Source: Actinokineospora enzanensis DSM 44649
GTDB lineage: Bacteria; Actinomycetota; Actinomycetes; Mycobacteriales; Pseudonocardiaceae
NCBI RefSeq assembly: GCF_000374445.1
Contig: NZ_KB894407.1
Location: 230,465 to 294,464, forward strand
Direction: 5' to 3'
DNA: 64,000 nt
Both the position numbers and the translations under genes were made by a program. The notes beneath the pieces were generated by a model that was not told the origin of the DNA, made no database searches, and worked only from the letters and a program-made list of their open reading frames with translations. Positions 8,936 to 17,503 of this stretch are shown here, one piece after another; the first letter of the stretch is position 1; the number at the start of each line of letters is the position of its first letter.

Positions 8936-10132
8936 TCAGGCCGCGTAGCGGTTCGCCGGGCGGGACAGGCCGAGCAGCCCGCGCAGGGTGGAAGCCTCGT
9001 AGCCGGTGCGGAACCGGCCGCGCCCGCGCAGTTCCTGGACCAGGCCGCCGGTGATCCCGGCCAGGTCGTGCGGGACGGCTCCCGGTCGCAACCGGAACCC
9101 GGACAGTCCCGTGGTGTGCCAGTCGAGCACCAGGTCCGCGAGCTCGGCGGGGGTGCCGACGAAGATCTCGGCGTCCGAGGCGTACCCGGCGCCCGCCAGG
9201 TCGTCCAGGCGGTTCTTGTGGTCCCGGGCGGCCGTGCCGGTCTCGCCCAGGAAGACCACGAGGTCGGCGAACACGTGCAGGGTCTCGTGCTCGCGTCCGG
9301 CGGCGGCCTGCTCGGCGCGGACCTCGTCCAGGATCCGGGTGGCGTCGGCGCGGTCGGTCGGGGTCACGTGGACGAGGTCGGCGGCGCGCGCGGCCAGCCG
9401 GGTGGGGATGATCGCGTGCGAGAGGGTGCTCACGATCGGCTGGCCCTGCGGCGGGCGCGGGGTGATCGACGGGCCCTTCACCGCGAACCAGCGGCCCGCG
9501 AAGTCGATGTAGTGCAACTTGTCCCGGTCGACGAACCGTCCCGTGGCCACGTCCCGGATCTCCGCGTCGTCCTCCCAGCTGTCCCACAACCGGCGCAACA
9601 CCTCGACGTAGTCCGCGGTCTCGTCGAACAGGTCCGACAGCGGGCTGGTCTTGTCGCCGTGGTGCGCGTCGGCGAGGTCGGTGGCGCCGATGTCCCGCCT
9701 GCCGAAGTGCCGGTTGTCCGCCTGCTCCCAGGCGATGCGCACCCGTACGCCCGCGCGGCCCGAGCTGACGTAGTCCAGGGTGGCGATCGCCTTGGACAGG
9801 TGGAACGGCTCGGTGTGCGTGGCGACCGCGGTGGGGATCAGGCCGATGTGCGAGGTGAGCGGCGCCACCCTGGCGGCGAGCAGTACCGAGTCCACCCGGC
9901 CCTGCACCCGGTCGGTGTTCCCCCGTTGCGACGGGTTGAACGGGTCGTGCTGCAACGCCAGCGTGTCCTCGAAGGTGACGAAGTCCAGCGCGGCGGCCTC
10001 CGCCGCGCGCACCTGTTCCACCCAGTACCGGGCGGTGAGCACCTCGTCGGGGCGAGCCTCGGGCAGGCGCCAGGCCGCCGGGTGCCACCCGGCGGAGTCC
10101 AACGCCACGGCGAGATGCGGTCCGGTGGTCAC
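8936..10132 (-). CDS. Luciferase-like (LLM) monooxygenase, first gene of operon
   Basis: 398 residues from a GTG at 10132, which has GGGAG six bases upstream; an in-frame ATG 25 codons earlier lacks one. Family signs are VRAAEAAALDFVTFEDTL near residue 40, LTSHIGLIPTAVATHTEPFHLSKAIATLDYVSSGRAGVRV and SGFRLRPGAVPHDL. It resembles long-chain LLM members of the NtaA/DmoA type. It is the promoter-proximal gene of a three-gene set encoding three diverged LLM paralogues. The perfect palindrome at 10228-10245 lies about 100 bp upstream. Confidence 0.85.
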   Translation of the reverse strand: MTTGPHLAVALDSAGWHPAAWRLPEARPDEVLTARYWVEQVRAAEAAALDFVTFEDTLALQHDPFNPSQRGNTDRVQGRVDSVLLAARVAPLTSHIGLIPTAVATHTEPFHLSKAIATLDYVSSGRAGVRVRIAWEQADNRHFGRRDIGATDLADAHHGDKTSPLSDLFDETADYVEVLRRLWDSWEDDAEIRDVATGRFVDRDKLHYIDFAGRWFAVKGPSITPRPPQGQPIVSTLSHAIIPTRLAARAADLVHVTPTDRADATRILDEVRAEQAAAGREHETLHVFADLVVFLGETGTAARDHKNRLDDLAGAGYASDAEIFVGTPAELADLVLDWHTTGLSGFRLRPGAVPHDLAGITGGLVQELRGRGRFRTGYEASTLRGLLGLSRPANRYAA

Positions 10133-10227
10133 CGGCGGCTCCCTTCCTCGTGATCGGCCGTGACCGGATTGTGCGCCGGTGGACCGGGTCGAGGTCGGGA
10201 TGGCCAAGTGCTGGGACGGCGCCGAAA

Positions 10228-10245
10228 CCCGGGAATATTCCCGGG
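10228..10245. promoter_or_regulatory. 18-bp perfect palindrome upstream of LLM operon
   Basis: CCCGGGAATATTCCCGGG is completely self-complementary. It lies 96 bp upstream of the first monooxygenase start and just after the stop of the next gene on the same strand. The AT core in a 72% GC background suggests a repressor or activator site. The binding protein is unknown. Confidence 0.5.
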
Positions 10246-10257
10246 GTGGCCGCTCCG

Positions 10258-10611
10258 CTACAGCGACAGACCTGCGTACAGGAGGGTGCCGGGGCGTGCG
10301 GGGTCGGCTACGAGTACGACGCTTTCGCCGGGGCGGGGCACCGAGATGCGCGGGACGGCCGTGCGCAGTCGCACCGGGTGGCGGTAGCCGTCGACCCGCA
10401 GCACGAGGTCGACCACCGGGTCGTACTCGATGGCGTGGCCGGTGTCCATGACCCCCTCCACGCGCGCCAGCGTGGCGGGCACCCCGGACGACAACAGCTG
10501 TTGGGCGGTCCGGTTCGCGCCCGGCGCGGCCGCGTCGATGGCGATCGCGCCGCCGCCGAACCTGTCCGCTTCCTGTCGCGCGCGGCCCTTGCCCTTGCCG
10601 AACAACCCCAT
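10258..10611 (-). CDS. Conserved-looking small protein of unknown function
   Basis: 117 residues beginning with a basic stretch (MGLFGKGKGRARQEAD), then LLSSGVPATLARVEGVMDTGHAIEYDPVVDLVLRVDG and ending in a beta-rich RPGESVVLVADPARPGTLLYAG. The pattern of alternating strands suggests a small beta-barrel; no family was recognised. The ATG has GGGAGAG just upstream. It stands alone between the sugar importer operon and the monooxygenase operon on the same strand. Confidence 0.65.
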   Translation of the reverse strand: MGLFGKGKGRARQEADRFGGGAIAIDAAAPGANRTAQQLLSSGVPATLARVEGVMDTGHAIEYDPVVDLVLRVDGYRHPVRLRTAVPRISVPRPGESVVLVADPARPGTLLYAGLSL

Positions 10612-10850
10612 GGCTCTCCCTCGACTCGCCGTCCGACCACAGTGGCCCGACCGGGTCTCCCGCCCGGCCGGGCCGTGGTCCGGACCACAGCGCCTGTTCG
10701 GCAGCAGCCTACGACGTTCGCGTGGCGAACAGAGGTGGGGTGGTATTCGGTGATGTCCGGCGGGTGTCGTTGTGGTGAACGGGATCCGGGAGTCCCAGTT
10801 GGACCCGTCGCCGGTAATATTCCGTACAGCGTCCACCTGGCACGGCAGGC

Positions 10851-11744
10851 TCAGCCCTTGACCGATCCGGCCAGCCCGCTCACCAGCCGACGCTGCACGA
10901 ACACGAAGAACACCAGCACCGGGATGGTCATCAGGGTGGCGCCCGCCATGATCGCGCCCCAGTCGTTCTGGTCCGGCCGCACGAACACCTGCAGGGCCAG
11001 CGGCAGCGTCTGGTTCTCCGCCGCCGAGATGATGAACGTCTTGGCGAACAGGAAGTCGTTCCAGGCGTGGATGAACGACAGCACGCTGGTGGCCACCAGC
11101 CCCGGCGCGACGAGCGGGAACAGCACCCGCCACAGGAACCGGAACCGGCTCGCCCCGTCGAGGGTGGCGGCCTCCTCCAGCTCCTTGGGCACGGCGGCGA
11201 CGAACCCGCGCAGCATCCAGATGGCGAACGGCAGGCTGAACGCCAGGTGCACCAGCACCAGCGAGCCCAGGTGGTTGAGGCCGAACGCGGGCACCGACTG
11301 GCCCACCGAGCGCATCAGGAAGAACAGCGGCACGGTCAGCGCCTCGACCGGGACCATCTGGACCACCAGCAGCATGATCAGCATGGTGGTGCGGCCGCGG
11401 AACCGGAACCGGGTCAGCGCGGCCGCCGCCAGGAACGCGACCAGCATGCTCAGCAGCACCACGGCCAGCGCCACGATCACGCTGTTGAGGAAGTAGCGGC
11501 CGAAGTTCTGCACGGTCAGTGCCCGCACGAAGCTGTCGAACGTGGGGCGCAGCGTCCACGGTTTCGGGTCGGCGGACAGCACCTCGTCCTCCGGCTTGAT
11601 CGCCGTCAGCACCATCCAGAACAGCGGGAACGCCACCACCCCGGCGACCACCATGGTGACCGCCTCGGCCCGGCCCCGGCCCGCGTTCCGGCCGTTCCGC
11701 CTGTCCCGTTTCGCCTGCGTGTTCCCGGTGCGCACGGCCGTCAC
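10851..11744 (-). CDS. Sugar ABC transporter permease (MalG/CUT1 type)
   Basis: 297 residues with six predicted membrane segments and the coupling EAA loop (EELEEAATLDGASRFRFLWRVLFP, here read as ELEEAATLDGAS near residue 198). It forms the inner-membrane channel with the second permease. The GTG start overlaps the upstream permease stop by 4 bp and has GGAGG six bases upstream. No ATPase gene is present in this operon, so a shared MsiK-like ATPase encoded elsewhere is expected, as is common for actinomycete CUT1 importers. Confidence 0.93.
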   Translation of the reverse strand: MTAVRTGNTQAKRDRRNGRNAGRGRAEAVTMVVAGVVAFPLFWMVLTAIKPEDEVLSADPKPWTLRPTFDSFVRALTVQNFGRYFLNSVIVALAVVLLSMLVAFLAAAALTRFRFRGRTTMLIMLLVVQMVPVEALTVPLFFLMRSVGQSVPAFGLNHLGSLVLVHLAFSLPFAIWMLRGFVAAVPKELEEAATLDGASRFRFLWRVLFPLVAPGLVATSVLSFIHAWNDFLFAKTFIISAAENQTLPLALQVFVRPDQNDWGAIMAGATLMTIPVLVFFVFVQRRLVSGLAGSVKG

Positions 11745-12649
11745 AGTTCCTCCCCGGAGCGGCGCAGGGCACGCAGGTAGACCACGGTGATCGCGAGCAG
11801 GACGAGCGTGGTCACCACGCCGATCGCGGCGCCCAGCCCGTACTCGGAGGCGGCGAACGCCTGCTGGTAGGCGTACACGTTGAGGGTCAGGTTCCGCCCG
11901 GCGATGCCGCCGCCGTTGGTCATCACGTAGATCTGGGTGAACACCTTGAAGTCCCAGATCACCGACTGGATGGTCACCACGGCCAGCACCGGCCGCAGCA
12001 GCGGCAGCAGTACCGAGGTGGCGATCCGCCTGGTCGACGCACCGTCCAGGGCGGCCGCCTCCAGCACCTCGCCGGGGATGGCCTTGATCCCGGCGTAGAG
12101 GGTGATCATGGCGAACGGGAACGAGCACCAGACCACCTCGGCGGCCACCAGTCCGAACGCCGTCCACTTGCCATAGGTCCAGGAGAAGCCGTCCAGGCCC
12201 AGAACGTTGTTCACCAGGCCGAGGTTGGCGTCGAACAGGAACAGCCAGACCGTCGAGCCCGCCACCGCCGGTGTCGCCCAGGCGCCGAGCGCCGCCAGGA
12301 ACAGGCAGGTCCGCGCCCACGGCCGGACCCGGGTGGCCAGGACCGCGAGGGCGGCCCCGGCCAGCAGCGTGCCCGCGACGCAGACGGCCGCGAACCCGAC
12401 CGTCTGCGCCAGCACCGCCCAGAACCGGGAACCGGAGAACAGGGTCGTGTAGTTGCCCAGCCCGAGGAACTCCAGCGGGGCGCCGCCGCTGACCTGCTCC
12501 TGCCCGTAGTCGTAGAACGAGATGACCACGAGCTGGTAGACCGGGTAGGCCAGCAGCGCGCCCAGCACCAGCAGGGCGGGGGCGAGGTAGGCGAGCGCGG
12601 TCCGCCCCTCGCCCGACCTCGCCCGCGCCCGCCGGGTCGCGGTGCTCAC
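11741..12649 (-). CDS. Sugar ABC transporter permease (MalF/CUT1 type)
   Basis: 302 residues, with six transmembrane segments beginning ALAYLAPALLVLGALLAYPVYQ and an EAA loop (GEVLEAAALDGASTRRIATSVLLP; GEVLEAAALDGAS near 203). It is the partner of the downstream permease. It overlaps the substrate-binding-protein gene by 4 bp and the next permease by 4 bp, so the three are one transcription unit. Confidence 0.93.
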   Translation of the reverse strand: MSTATRRARARSGEGRTALAYLAPALLVLGALLAYPVYQLVVISFYDYGQEQVSGGAPLEFLGLGNYTTLFSGSRFWAVLAQTVGFAAVCVAGTLLAGAALAVLATRVRPWARTCLFLAALGAWATPAVAGSTVWLFLFDANLGLVNNVLGLDGFSWTYGKWTAFGLVAAEVVWCSFPFAMITLYAGIKAIPGEVLEAAALDGASTRRIATSVLLPLLRPVLAVVTIQSVIWDFKVFTQIYVMTNGGGIAGRNLTLNVYAYQQAFAASEYGLGAAIGVVTTLVLLAITVVYLRALRRSGEEL

Positions 12650-13938
12650 GAGCCGAAGGCCGCGTTCATCGCGTCGGCGGCCGACTTCGTCGCGGTGTCC
12701 ACGTCCTTGGCGCCGCTGGCGATCTCCTGCAACATGGTCGGGATCACCGCCTGCGAGTCGATCTTCGCCCAGGCCGGTGTGTTGGGCACGAACCTCGCAC
12801 CCGAGGCCAGAGTGGCGGTGAACGGTTGCAGCGCGGGCTCGCTTTCCGCCAGCTCACGCTGCAGGCCCTGGTAGGTGGGCAGGTTGCCCATGGCGTCGAA
12901 CATCTTGCGCTGGTACTGCTTGCCCGCCAGCAGCTGCACGAACTCGAACGCCAGTGTCCGGTGCTTGGTGCCCGCGAGCAGGCCGAGCAGGTTGCCGCCG
13001 CCGAACGCGGGCGCGATCGTGCCCGCAGCCTTGCCGGGCAGCGGGACCACCGCGTACTTGCCCTTGACCGAGCTGGCCTCCACCGACTTGCGGTTGAAGT
13101 CGCCGCCGATGGTCATCGCGGCCTTGCCCGCGCGGAACGCCTCCACGCTCGCGTCGCCGCCGTTGCCCGCGCACTGGGCGGGCGGACAGATGTCGTCGCG
13201 CAGCAGCTCGGTGTACCTGGCCACGCCCGCGCGCGCCTGCGGGGAGTCGATCGCTGCGCTGAACTTGCCGTTGAGGCTGGTGGCGATCTCGCCGCCCTCG
13301 CCCCAGACGAACGGCAGCGCGCCGTAGGTGTACTTGCCGCCGACCGAGATGCCCAGCAGGTCGGGGTGCGCGGCCCGGATCCGGCGGGCGAGCGGGGCGA
13401 TCTCGTCCAACGTGGACGGTGGCTGCACGCCCAGCTCGGTGAAGACGTCGGTGCGGAAGTACAGCGCGCGCACGCCGATGTACCACGGGATCGCGTAGAC
13501 CTTGGTGTCCACCTTCGTGGCGTCCAGCGCGGCGGGGAGCATGTCGTGCACGTCCGCCCAGTTCAGCGCCGGGTTGCTGATATCGGCCAGGCCGCCCGCG
13601 GCGACGAAGCCGGACAGGTCGGTGTTGCCGAACTCGGCCACGTCGGGGGCGCTGGCCGGGTCGCTGAACGCGGCCTTGAACCGTTCGGCGCGGGTGGCGA
13701 CCTGGATGTACTGCACGTCCACGGTCACCCCGGGGTGCTTGCCCTGGAACTCGGCGACCGCGTCGGCCACCACCTTCTCCTTGGGCGCGCGGTTCACCTC
13801 GTCGAACAGCCACACCCGGACCTGGCCCGTGGTCTCGTCCCCGCTCGACTGGGCGGGCCCGGACTGCACCGGCGCGCATGCCGTCGCCACGACCAGGGAG
13901 ACCACCGGTAACGCACCGGCCAACCACCGCTTCCGCAT
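12646..13938 (-). CDS. Extracellular sugar-binding lipoprotein of ABC importer
   Basis: 430 residues with a signal sequence ending in a lipobox-like VATAC, then a family-1 solute-binding fold: VDVQYIQVATRAERFKAAF, PDVAEFGNTDLSGFVAAGGL, YAIPWYIGVRALYFRTDVF and TIGGDFNRK. It captures a carbohydrate at the cell surface and delivers it to the two permeases. The ATG at 13938 is preferred because it opens the signal peptide; an ATG twelve codons upstream lies inside the leader dyad. It is divergently arranged with the XRE-cupin regulator, the likely local controller. Confidence 0.92.
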   Translation of the reverse strand: MRKRWLAGALPVVSLVVATACAPVQSGPAQSSGDETTGQVRVWLFDEVNRAPKEKVVADAVAEFQGKHPGVTVDVQYIQVATRAERFKAAFSDPASAPDVAEFGNTDLSGFVAAGGLADISNPALNWADVHDMLPAALDATKVDTKVYAIPWYIGVRALYFRTDVFTELGVQPPSTLDEIAPLARRIRAAHPDLLGISVGGKYTYGALPFVWGEGGEIATSLNGKFSAAIDSPQARAGVARYTELLRDDICPPAQCAGNGGDASVEAFRAGKAAMTIGGDFNRKSVEASSVKGKYAVVPLPGKAAGTIAPAFGGGNLLGLLAGTKHRTLAFEFVQLLAGKQYQRKMFDAMGNLPTYQGLQRELAESEPALQPFTATLASGARFVPNTPAWAKIDSQAVIPTMLQEIASGAKDVDTATKSAADAMNAAFGS

Positions 13939-13958
13939 CTCTCGACCCCGTCCCTGAT

Positions 13959-13975
13959 GTTGCGCTGTGCGCAAC
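13959..13975. promoter_or_regulatory. GTTGCGC/GCGCAAC dyad before the importer operon
   Basis: Seven-base arms separated by TGT, 21-37 bp upstream of the binding-protein start. It shares the GTTGC...GCAAC half-sites with the palindrome in the promoter of the divergent regulator, which suggests (does not prove) that one protein binds both. Confidence 0.45.
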
Positions 13976-14335
13976 TATCGTTTCATGGAGAGCAACGTGC
14001 AGGCGATCGTAGAAGCGCGCCGCGATTGGGGCAAGGGTCCGGCACCTCGGCGCGGACCGGGGTCGGCACCCGATCGAGCACCGCCGACTCGCCCGGTCCG
14101 ACCAGTCGGCGCGTCTGGTCGCGGGCGCCCCGCCGTGGCACGATGGGAGATCGGGATTGTCGGGTCCACCGGACCCGCGCGCGCCCGCTCGGCGATCCCG
14201 GGCACCGCGCGTCCCCGGGCGGCCCGACCGGCGCCGCCCGCGCACCCGGGTGTCGATCCCACCCGGCGAACAGTCGTCGCGAGTCCCCGCGGTGAACCGG
14301 GCACCGATTCACCCTGGCCATCGGAAGCCGTGGAC

Positions 14336-14365
14336 TTGACAACTCGCGTTGCCGCAACGGCAAAT
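14336..14365 (+). promoter_or_regulatory. Probable promoter of XRE gene with embedded palindrome
   Basis: TTGACA at 14336-14341 lies 18 bp from a weak -10 (GCAAAT, 14360-14365). CGTTGC-C-GCAACG (14347-14359) fills the spacer, a classic repressor position. The GTG start codon at 14372 would fall at about +1, so the transcript may be leaderless. Inference from spacing. Confidence 0.4.
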
Positions 14366-14371
14366 GGACCG

Positions 14372-14980
14372 GTGAGCGATTCGGCGAACGACGAGGCCCC
14401 CGAACTGGACGCCGTCCTGGACGCGGTCGGCCCGCGGCTGCGGTCGCTGCGCCAGACCCGCAAGGCCACGCTCGCCCAGCTGTCCGCGACGACCGGCATC
14501 TCGGTGAGCACGCTGTCCCGGCTGGAGTCCGGCCAGCGCCGCCCCACCCTGGAACTGCTGCTGCGGCTGGCCCGCGCGCACCAGGTGCCGCTGGACGAGC
14601 TGGTCGGCGCCCCGGTCACCGGCGACCCCCGGGTGCGCCCGGACCCGGTCGTCCGCAACGGGGTCACCTACCTGCCGCTCACCCGGCGCCCCGGCGGGGT
14701 CCGCGCGTACAAGCTGATCTACCCGGCGAAGCCGGAGGCGGCGCCGGAACCGAAGGCGCACGAGGGTTACGAGTGGCTCTACGTGCTGTCCGGCCGGATG
14801 CGGCTGGTGCTCGCCGAGCACGACGTGGTGCTGGCCACCGGCGAGGTGGCCGAGTTCGACACGCACATCCCGCACTGGTTCGGCAACCCGGGGCCGGGCA
14901 CGGCCGAGGTGCTGAGCCTGTTCGGCCCGCAGGGCGAGCGCATCCACATCCGGGCCCGCTCCCGCGGATCCGCCCGCTGA
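14372..14980 (+). CDS. XRE-family regulator with C-terminal cupin domain
   Basis: 202 residues. An N-terminal HTH (about residues 20-75) includes TLAQLSATTGISVSTLSRLE and SGQRRPTLELLL. A C-terminal cupin_2 (about 125-195) includes GYEWLYVLSGRMRLVLAE and EFDTHIPHWFGNPG. This architecture (SutR/PuuR-like) senses a small ligand in the cupin pocket. It is divergent from the sugar importer, with similar GTTGC/GCAAC dyads on both sides of the spacer, so it is the best candidate for its regulator. The GTG start fits the end of the promoter and the beginning of conserved sequence. Confidence 0.85.
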   Translation: MSDSANDEAPELDAVLDAVGPRLRSLRQTRKATLAQLSATTGISVSTLSRLESGQRRPTLELLLRLARAHQVPLDELVGAPVTGDPRVRPDPVVRNGVTYLPLTRRPGGVRAYKLIYPAKPEAAPEPKAHEGYEWLYVLSGRMRLVLAEHDVVLATGEVAEFDTHIPHWFGNPGPGTAEVLSLFGPQGERIHIRARSRGSAR

Positions 14981-15021
14981 ACGACCGCACTGACCCACAC
15001 ACTGAACAGAGGGAGTCGCCT

Positions 15022-15444
15022 GTGTCGGCGGTGAGCAGCTACACCCGGGACTACGTCGACTCCTGCCGCGCCCGGGTGGATGCCCACGTGGAGACCTACC
15101 GCGCGCTGGCCGGGTCCGGTTCGGGCCCGGTGTTCACGGCCGCAGTGGCCGCGTTCGAGCCGGTGTTCTTCAACAACCTGGTGCTGGTCCTGGAGCAGTC
15201 GTTCGTGCACCGGCTGCGCGACAAGGAGCTCGGCGACGGCAACCCGCTCAACGAGGTGCGCCTGCTGGCCGCGTCGTTGCTGGGCAACGACGGCAGGCTG
15301 GTCAGCGACCCGGGGATCCGGATGAACCCGGCGCGGTCGGTGTTGAAGTACCAGGTGGGCGACGAGATCGCGGTCCGCGAGGCGGCGTTCCAGGAGCTGG
15401 CCGCGGCCTTCTTCGCCGATCTGGAACGCAAGTACAGTGTCTAA
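15022..15444 (+). CDS. Small alpha-helical protein of unknown function
   Basis: 140 residues, GTG start with AGGGAG seven bases upstream, 41 bp after the XRE-cupin gene and probably co-transcribed. The sequence is helical and contains FFNNLVLVLEQSFVHRLRD, EVRLLAASLLGNDG and KYQVGDEIAVREAAFQELAAAFF. No family or catalytic motif was recognised. Its fixed position behind the regulator suggests a role in the same ligand-sensing or uptake function. Confidence 0.72.
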   Translation: MSAVSSYTRDYVDSCRARVDAHVETYRALAGSGSGPVFTAAVAAFEPVFFNNLVLVLEQSFVHRLRDKELGDGNPLNEVRLLAASLLGNDGRLVSDPGIRMNPARSVLKYQVGDEIAVREAAFQELAAAFFADLERKYSV

Positions 15445-15477
15445 TTCCTCCCACCACCCGCCCCCTCATCCCCACCC

Positions 15478-15704
15478 GGCATCGTTCCCGGCTTGGCAGT
15501 TGGATCGTCCGTCTGGGTGCGGGAAGGTCGAGGGACGTGGTGTGGTGGTTGGCTGTCGCGCTTTCGTGATGAGGCGTAGGTGCTGTGGTTGTAGGTGTCG
15601 CTTGCTCGCGCGTGCCTGCCGGGCATCGTTCCCGGCCTGGCGGTCGGATCGCCCGTCTGGGTGCGGGGTGGTGGTGGGGCGTGGTGTGGTGTTCGGCTGG
15701 CGCG
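15478..15704. repeat. Imperfect direct repeat, about 83 bp, 144-bp period
   Basis: 15478-15560 and 15622-15704 align base for base with an offset of 144 and roughly 80% identity (shared GGCATCGTTCCCGGC and GTCTGGGTGCGGG). They lie in the non-coding gap between two convergent genes. Spurious frames on both strands therefore contain repeated peptides. Nature unknown; possibly a duplicated intergenic element. Confidence 0.7.
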
Positions 15705-15747
15705 GTGTGGTGGCGGGACGTGGCGTCGTGATCGATCGGGCGGGCGG

Positions 15748-16545
15748 TCAGCGCTTGTCGGCGCGGTCGCCGAGGAGTCGTTCCAGTTGTTGTTCGGCCC
15801 ACCGGTCCTCCTCGATCTCCCTGGCGTTGGAGCCGATGCCCACGGCCAGCAGGGACACCGCGGTGACCACGCCGAGGACCATGGCCAGCGGCCCGAAGAA
15901 CGAGTAGGCCTCGACCCCGCCGACCGGGGTGGGCTGCCCGTTGAGCGCGTTCACGACCATGGCGGCCATGCCGGTGTAGTGCATGCCGTTGACCGCCACC
16001 CCCATGATCAGTGCGGCGGCCACGGTCGCGAGCACCCCGCGCACGTTCAGCGCCGCCCACAGCGCCGCGGTGGCCGCGACGACCGCGATCACCACCGACA
16101 GCACCACCAGCGGCACGTCGTAGTCGACCTCGGCGCTCATCCGCATCGCGGAGATGCCCAGGTAGTGCATGGACGCCACGCCGAGGCCGGTGACCGGCCC
16201 GGCGACCAGCAGCCGCTGCCAGCCCGCCGAGCCGCGCGAGACCACGGTCAGGCCGAGCCACACGATGCCGACCGCGACGACCAGGCTGACCAGGGTGCGG
16301 AGCAGGTCGTAGCGGATGGCCGTGCCGTCCACCGAGAAGCCCATCATGGCCACGAAGTGCATGACCCAGATGCCGGTGCCGCCGATGGACACCGCGCCGA
16401 GCGCCAGCCACCGCCGCCGCGGCCACCCGTGCTGGGCGCGGGCGCGCTGCATGCTCAGCAGGCCGAGCGCGCAGCCCAGGCAGGAGATCAGGTAGGACAG
16501 CGCGGGCGTGACGGCGCCGACGGAGAAGTGGTGTACGTGGTTCAT
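15748..16545 (-). CDS. MHYT-domain integral membrane sensor protein
   Basis: 265 residues with seven predicted membrane helices and three MHYT-type motifs: MHFVAMMGF at residue 62, MHYLGISAM at 126 and MHYTGMAAM at 188. These Met/His motifs are proposed to bind copper and sense oxygen, CO or NO. Unlike many MHYT proteins there is no GGDEF/EAL or kinase output domain; the tail is a short charged helix (EIEEDRWAEQQLERLL). It is a single gene with a long upstream region. Confidence 0.9.
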   Translation of the reverse strand: MNHVHHFSVGAVTPALSYLISCLGCALGLLSMQRARAQHGWPRRRWLALGAVSIGGTGIWVMHFVAMMGFSVDGTAIRYDLLRTLVSLVVAVGIVWLGLTVVSRGSAGWQRLLVAGPVTGLGVASMHYLGISAMRMSAEVDYDVPLVVLSVVIAVVAATAALWAALNVRGVLATVAAALIMGVAVNGMHYTGMAAMVVNALNGQPTPVGGVEAYSFFGPLAMVLGVVTAVSLLAVGIGSNAREIEEDRWAEQQLERLLGDRADKR

Positions 16546-17182
16546 GGCCCATCCGCGGTCGTCCCTCGACAGTCGAGGGACCTTGCCCGGCAGCAGATCA
16601 CGCCGGGTGCCCCCGGGCCAATGCCGCGGCGTGAGAGATGAGTCGCACTCGTTTCTCCTTGTCCGGCACGGTGAACAGCGGTTATGGGGAGATCTTTACC
16701 TTGCGCGCGCCGGATCGTGTGCGCAGAGTGACCGGTGGCGCGGCTCGCCTTTTTTGATCCGCCGGGCGGGCGGAGTGTGATTTCACCGGATTCGACAGTG
16801 TCGAACTGGTGATTTCCCGGAGATTTCCGGAAACGGGTCGTCGATACCGACCGTGCCCACCTCGGATTGTCGGATGCGCACTTGTTGATGGTTCCCGGCG
16901 TTGTCCGCGGCGGATTCCGGCCGGCCTTCCCGGTGCGGCTCCGGTCGTCCCGACGTGGGCGGACAGGCCGCGTGTCAAAATCTGTTTGCCTGTTGGCAAC
17001 GTGGAACGGCACTGCTAGCGTTCGCGGCGCCCGTCGGACGCGCGGCCCTCGGAAAAGCGATCCGACCGGTGAGGAGAACGCCACCCGGCGCGCGTTGCCT
17101 CGATTCTCTAAATGTTGTCACGGTGCGTCGGGAGTGGCCGCCGGGCGCTGTTTCCCGGCCGGTTCGGAAAGGAGGACGCGAG
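16546..17182. other. Long intergenic region, no convincing gene
   Basis: 637 bp between the divergent MHYT gene and a small secreted-protein gene. It is less GC-rich than its surroundings in places (for example CCTTTTTTGATCC near 16747). Open frames here lack ribosome sites and family-like content. It contains the candidate promoter at 16993-17021. Confidence 0.5.
16993..17021 (+). promoter_or_regulatory. Candidate sigma-70-type promoter TTGGCA-N17-TAGCGT
   Basis: TTGGCA at 16993-16998 and TAGCGT at 17016-17021 have 17-bp spacing. It overlaps a TTGCC/GGCAA dyad (16986-16999). It would give a leader of about 155 nt for the gene starting at 17183. Confidence 0.4.
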
Positions 17183-17419
17183 GTGCGCGTACCCGCTGCC
17201 CGGACTCTCGCGCTGGTGACGACGCTCGGCCTGGTGCTCGGCACCACCGCGGCCGCCGCGACGCTGCGCGGCCTGGCCGACCCGCTGCCGGACGGACCAC
17301 AGGTGCGCCTGTGCGCGGCGCACCGGGCCAGGCCATCGCTCGTCCCCGGCCCGCCGGTCGCCCGACCGAAGCCGCCGCCCCCGGCCACCGGCACCACCCG
17401 CGTGCCGTCCCGCTCCTGA
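17183..17419 (+). CDS. Small putative secreted or membrane-anchored protein
   Basis: 78 residues from a GTG with GGAGG nine bases upstream. A positively charged start and hydrophobic stretch (RTLALVTTLGLVLGTTAAAA) form a signal peptide or anchor. The remainder is Pro-rich (VARPKPPPPATG). No family recognised. The good ribosome site and the following lipoprotein gene support it as real. Confidence 0.5.
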   Translation: MRVPAARTLALVTTLGLVLGTTAAAATLRGLADPLPDGPQVRLCAAHRARPSLVPGPPVARPKPPPPATGTTRVPSRS

Positions 17420-17503
17420 CCGGTGGGTCGCACCACCAGGCAGGCGGGCCCGCGCGCCCGCCTCGGATGCAACGCGGCCACACGGATCCCCCGTCCTCCC
17501 GGC

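Noticed and set aside
6531..10088. A single 1185-codon leftward open frame across the monooxygenase region
   Set aside because: Only its last 349 codons (from GTG 7580) carry LLM sequence. The rest is an antisense-like Arg/Gly-rich shadow of two other genes in different frames.
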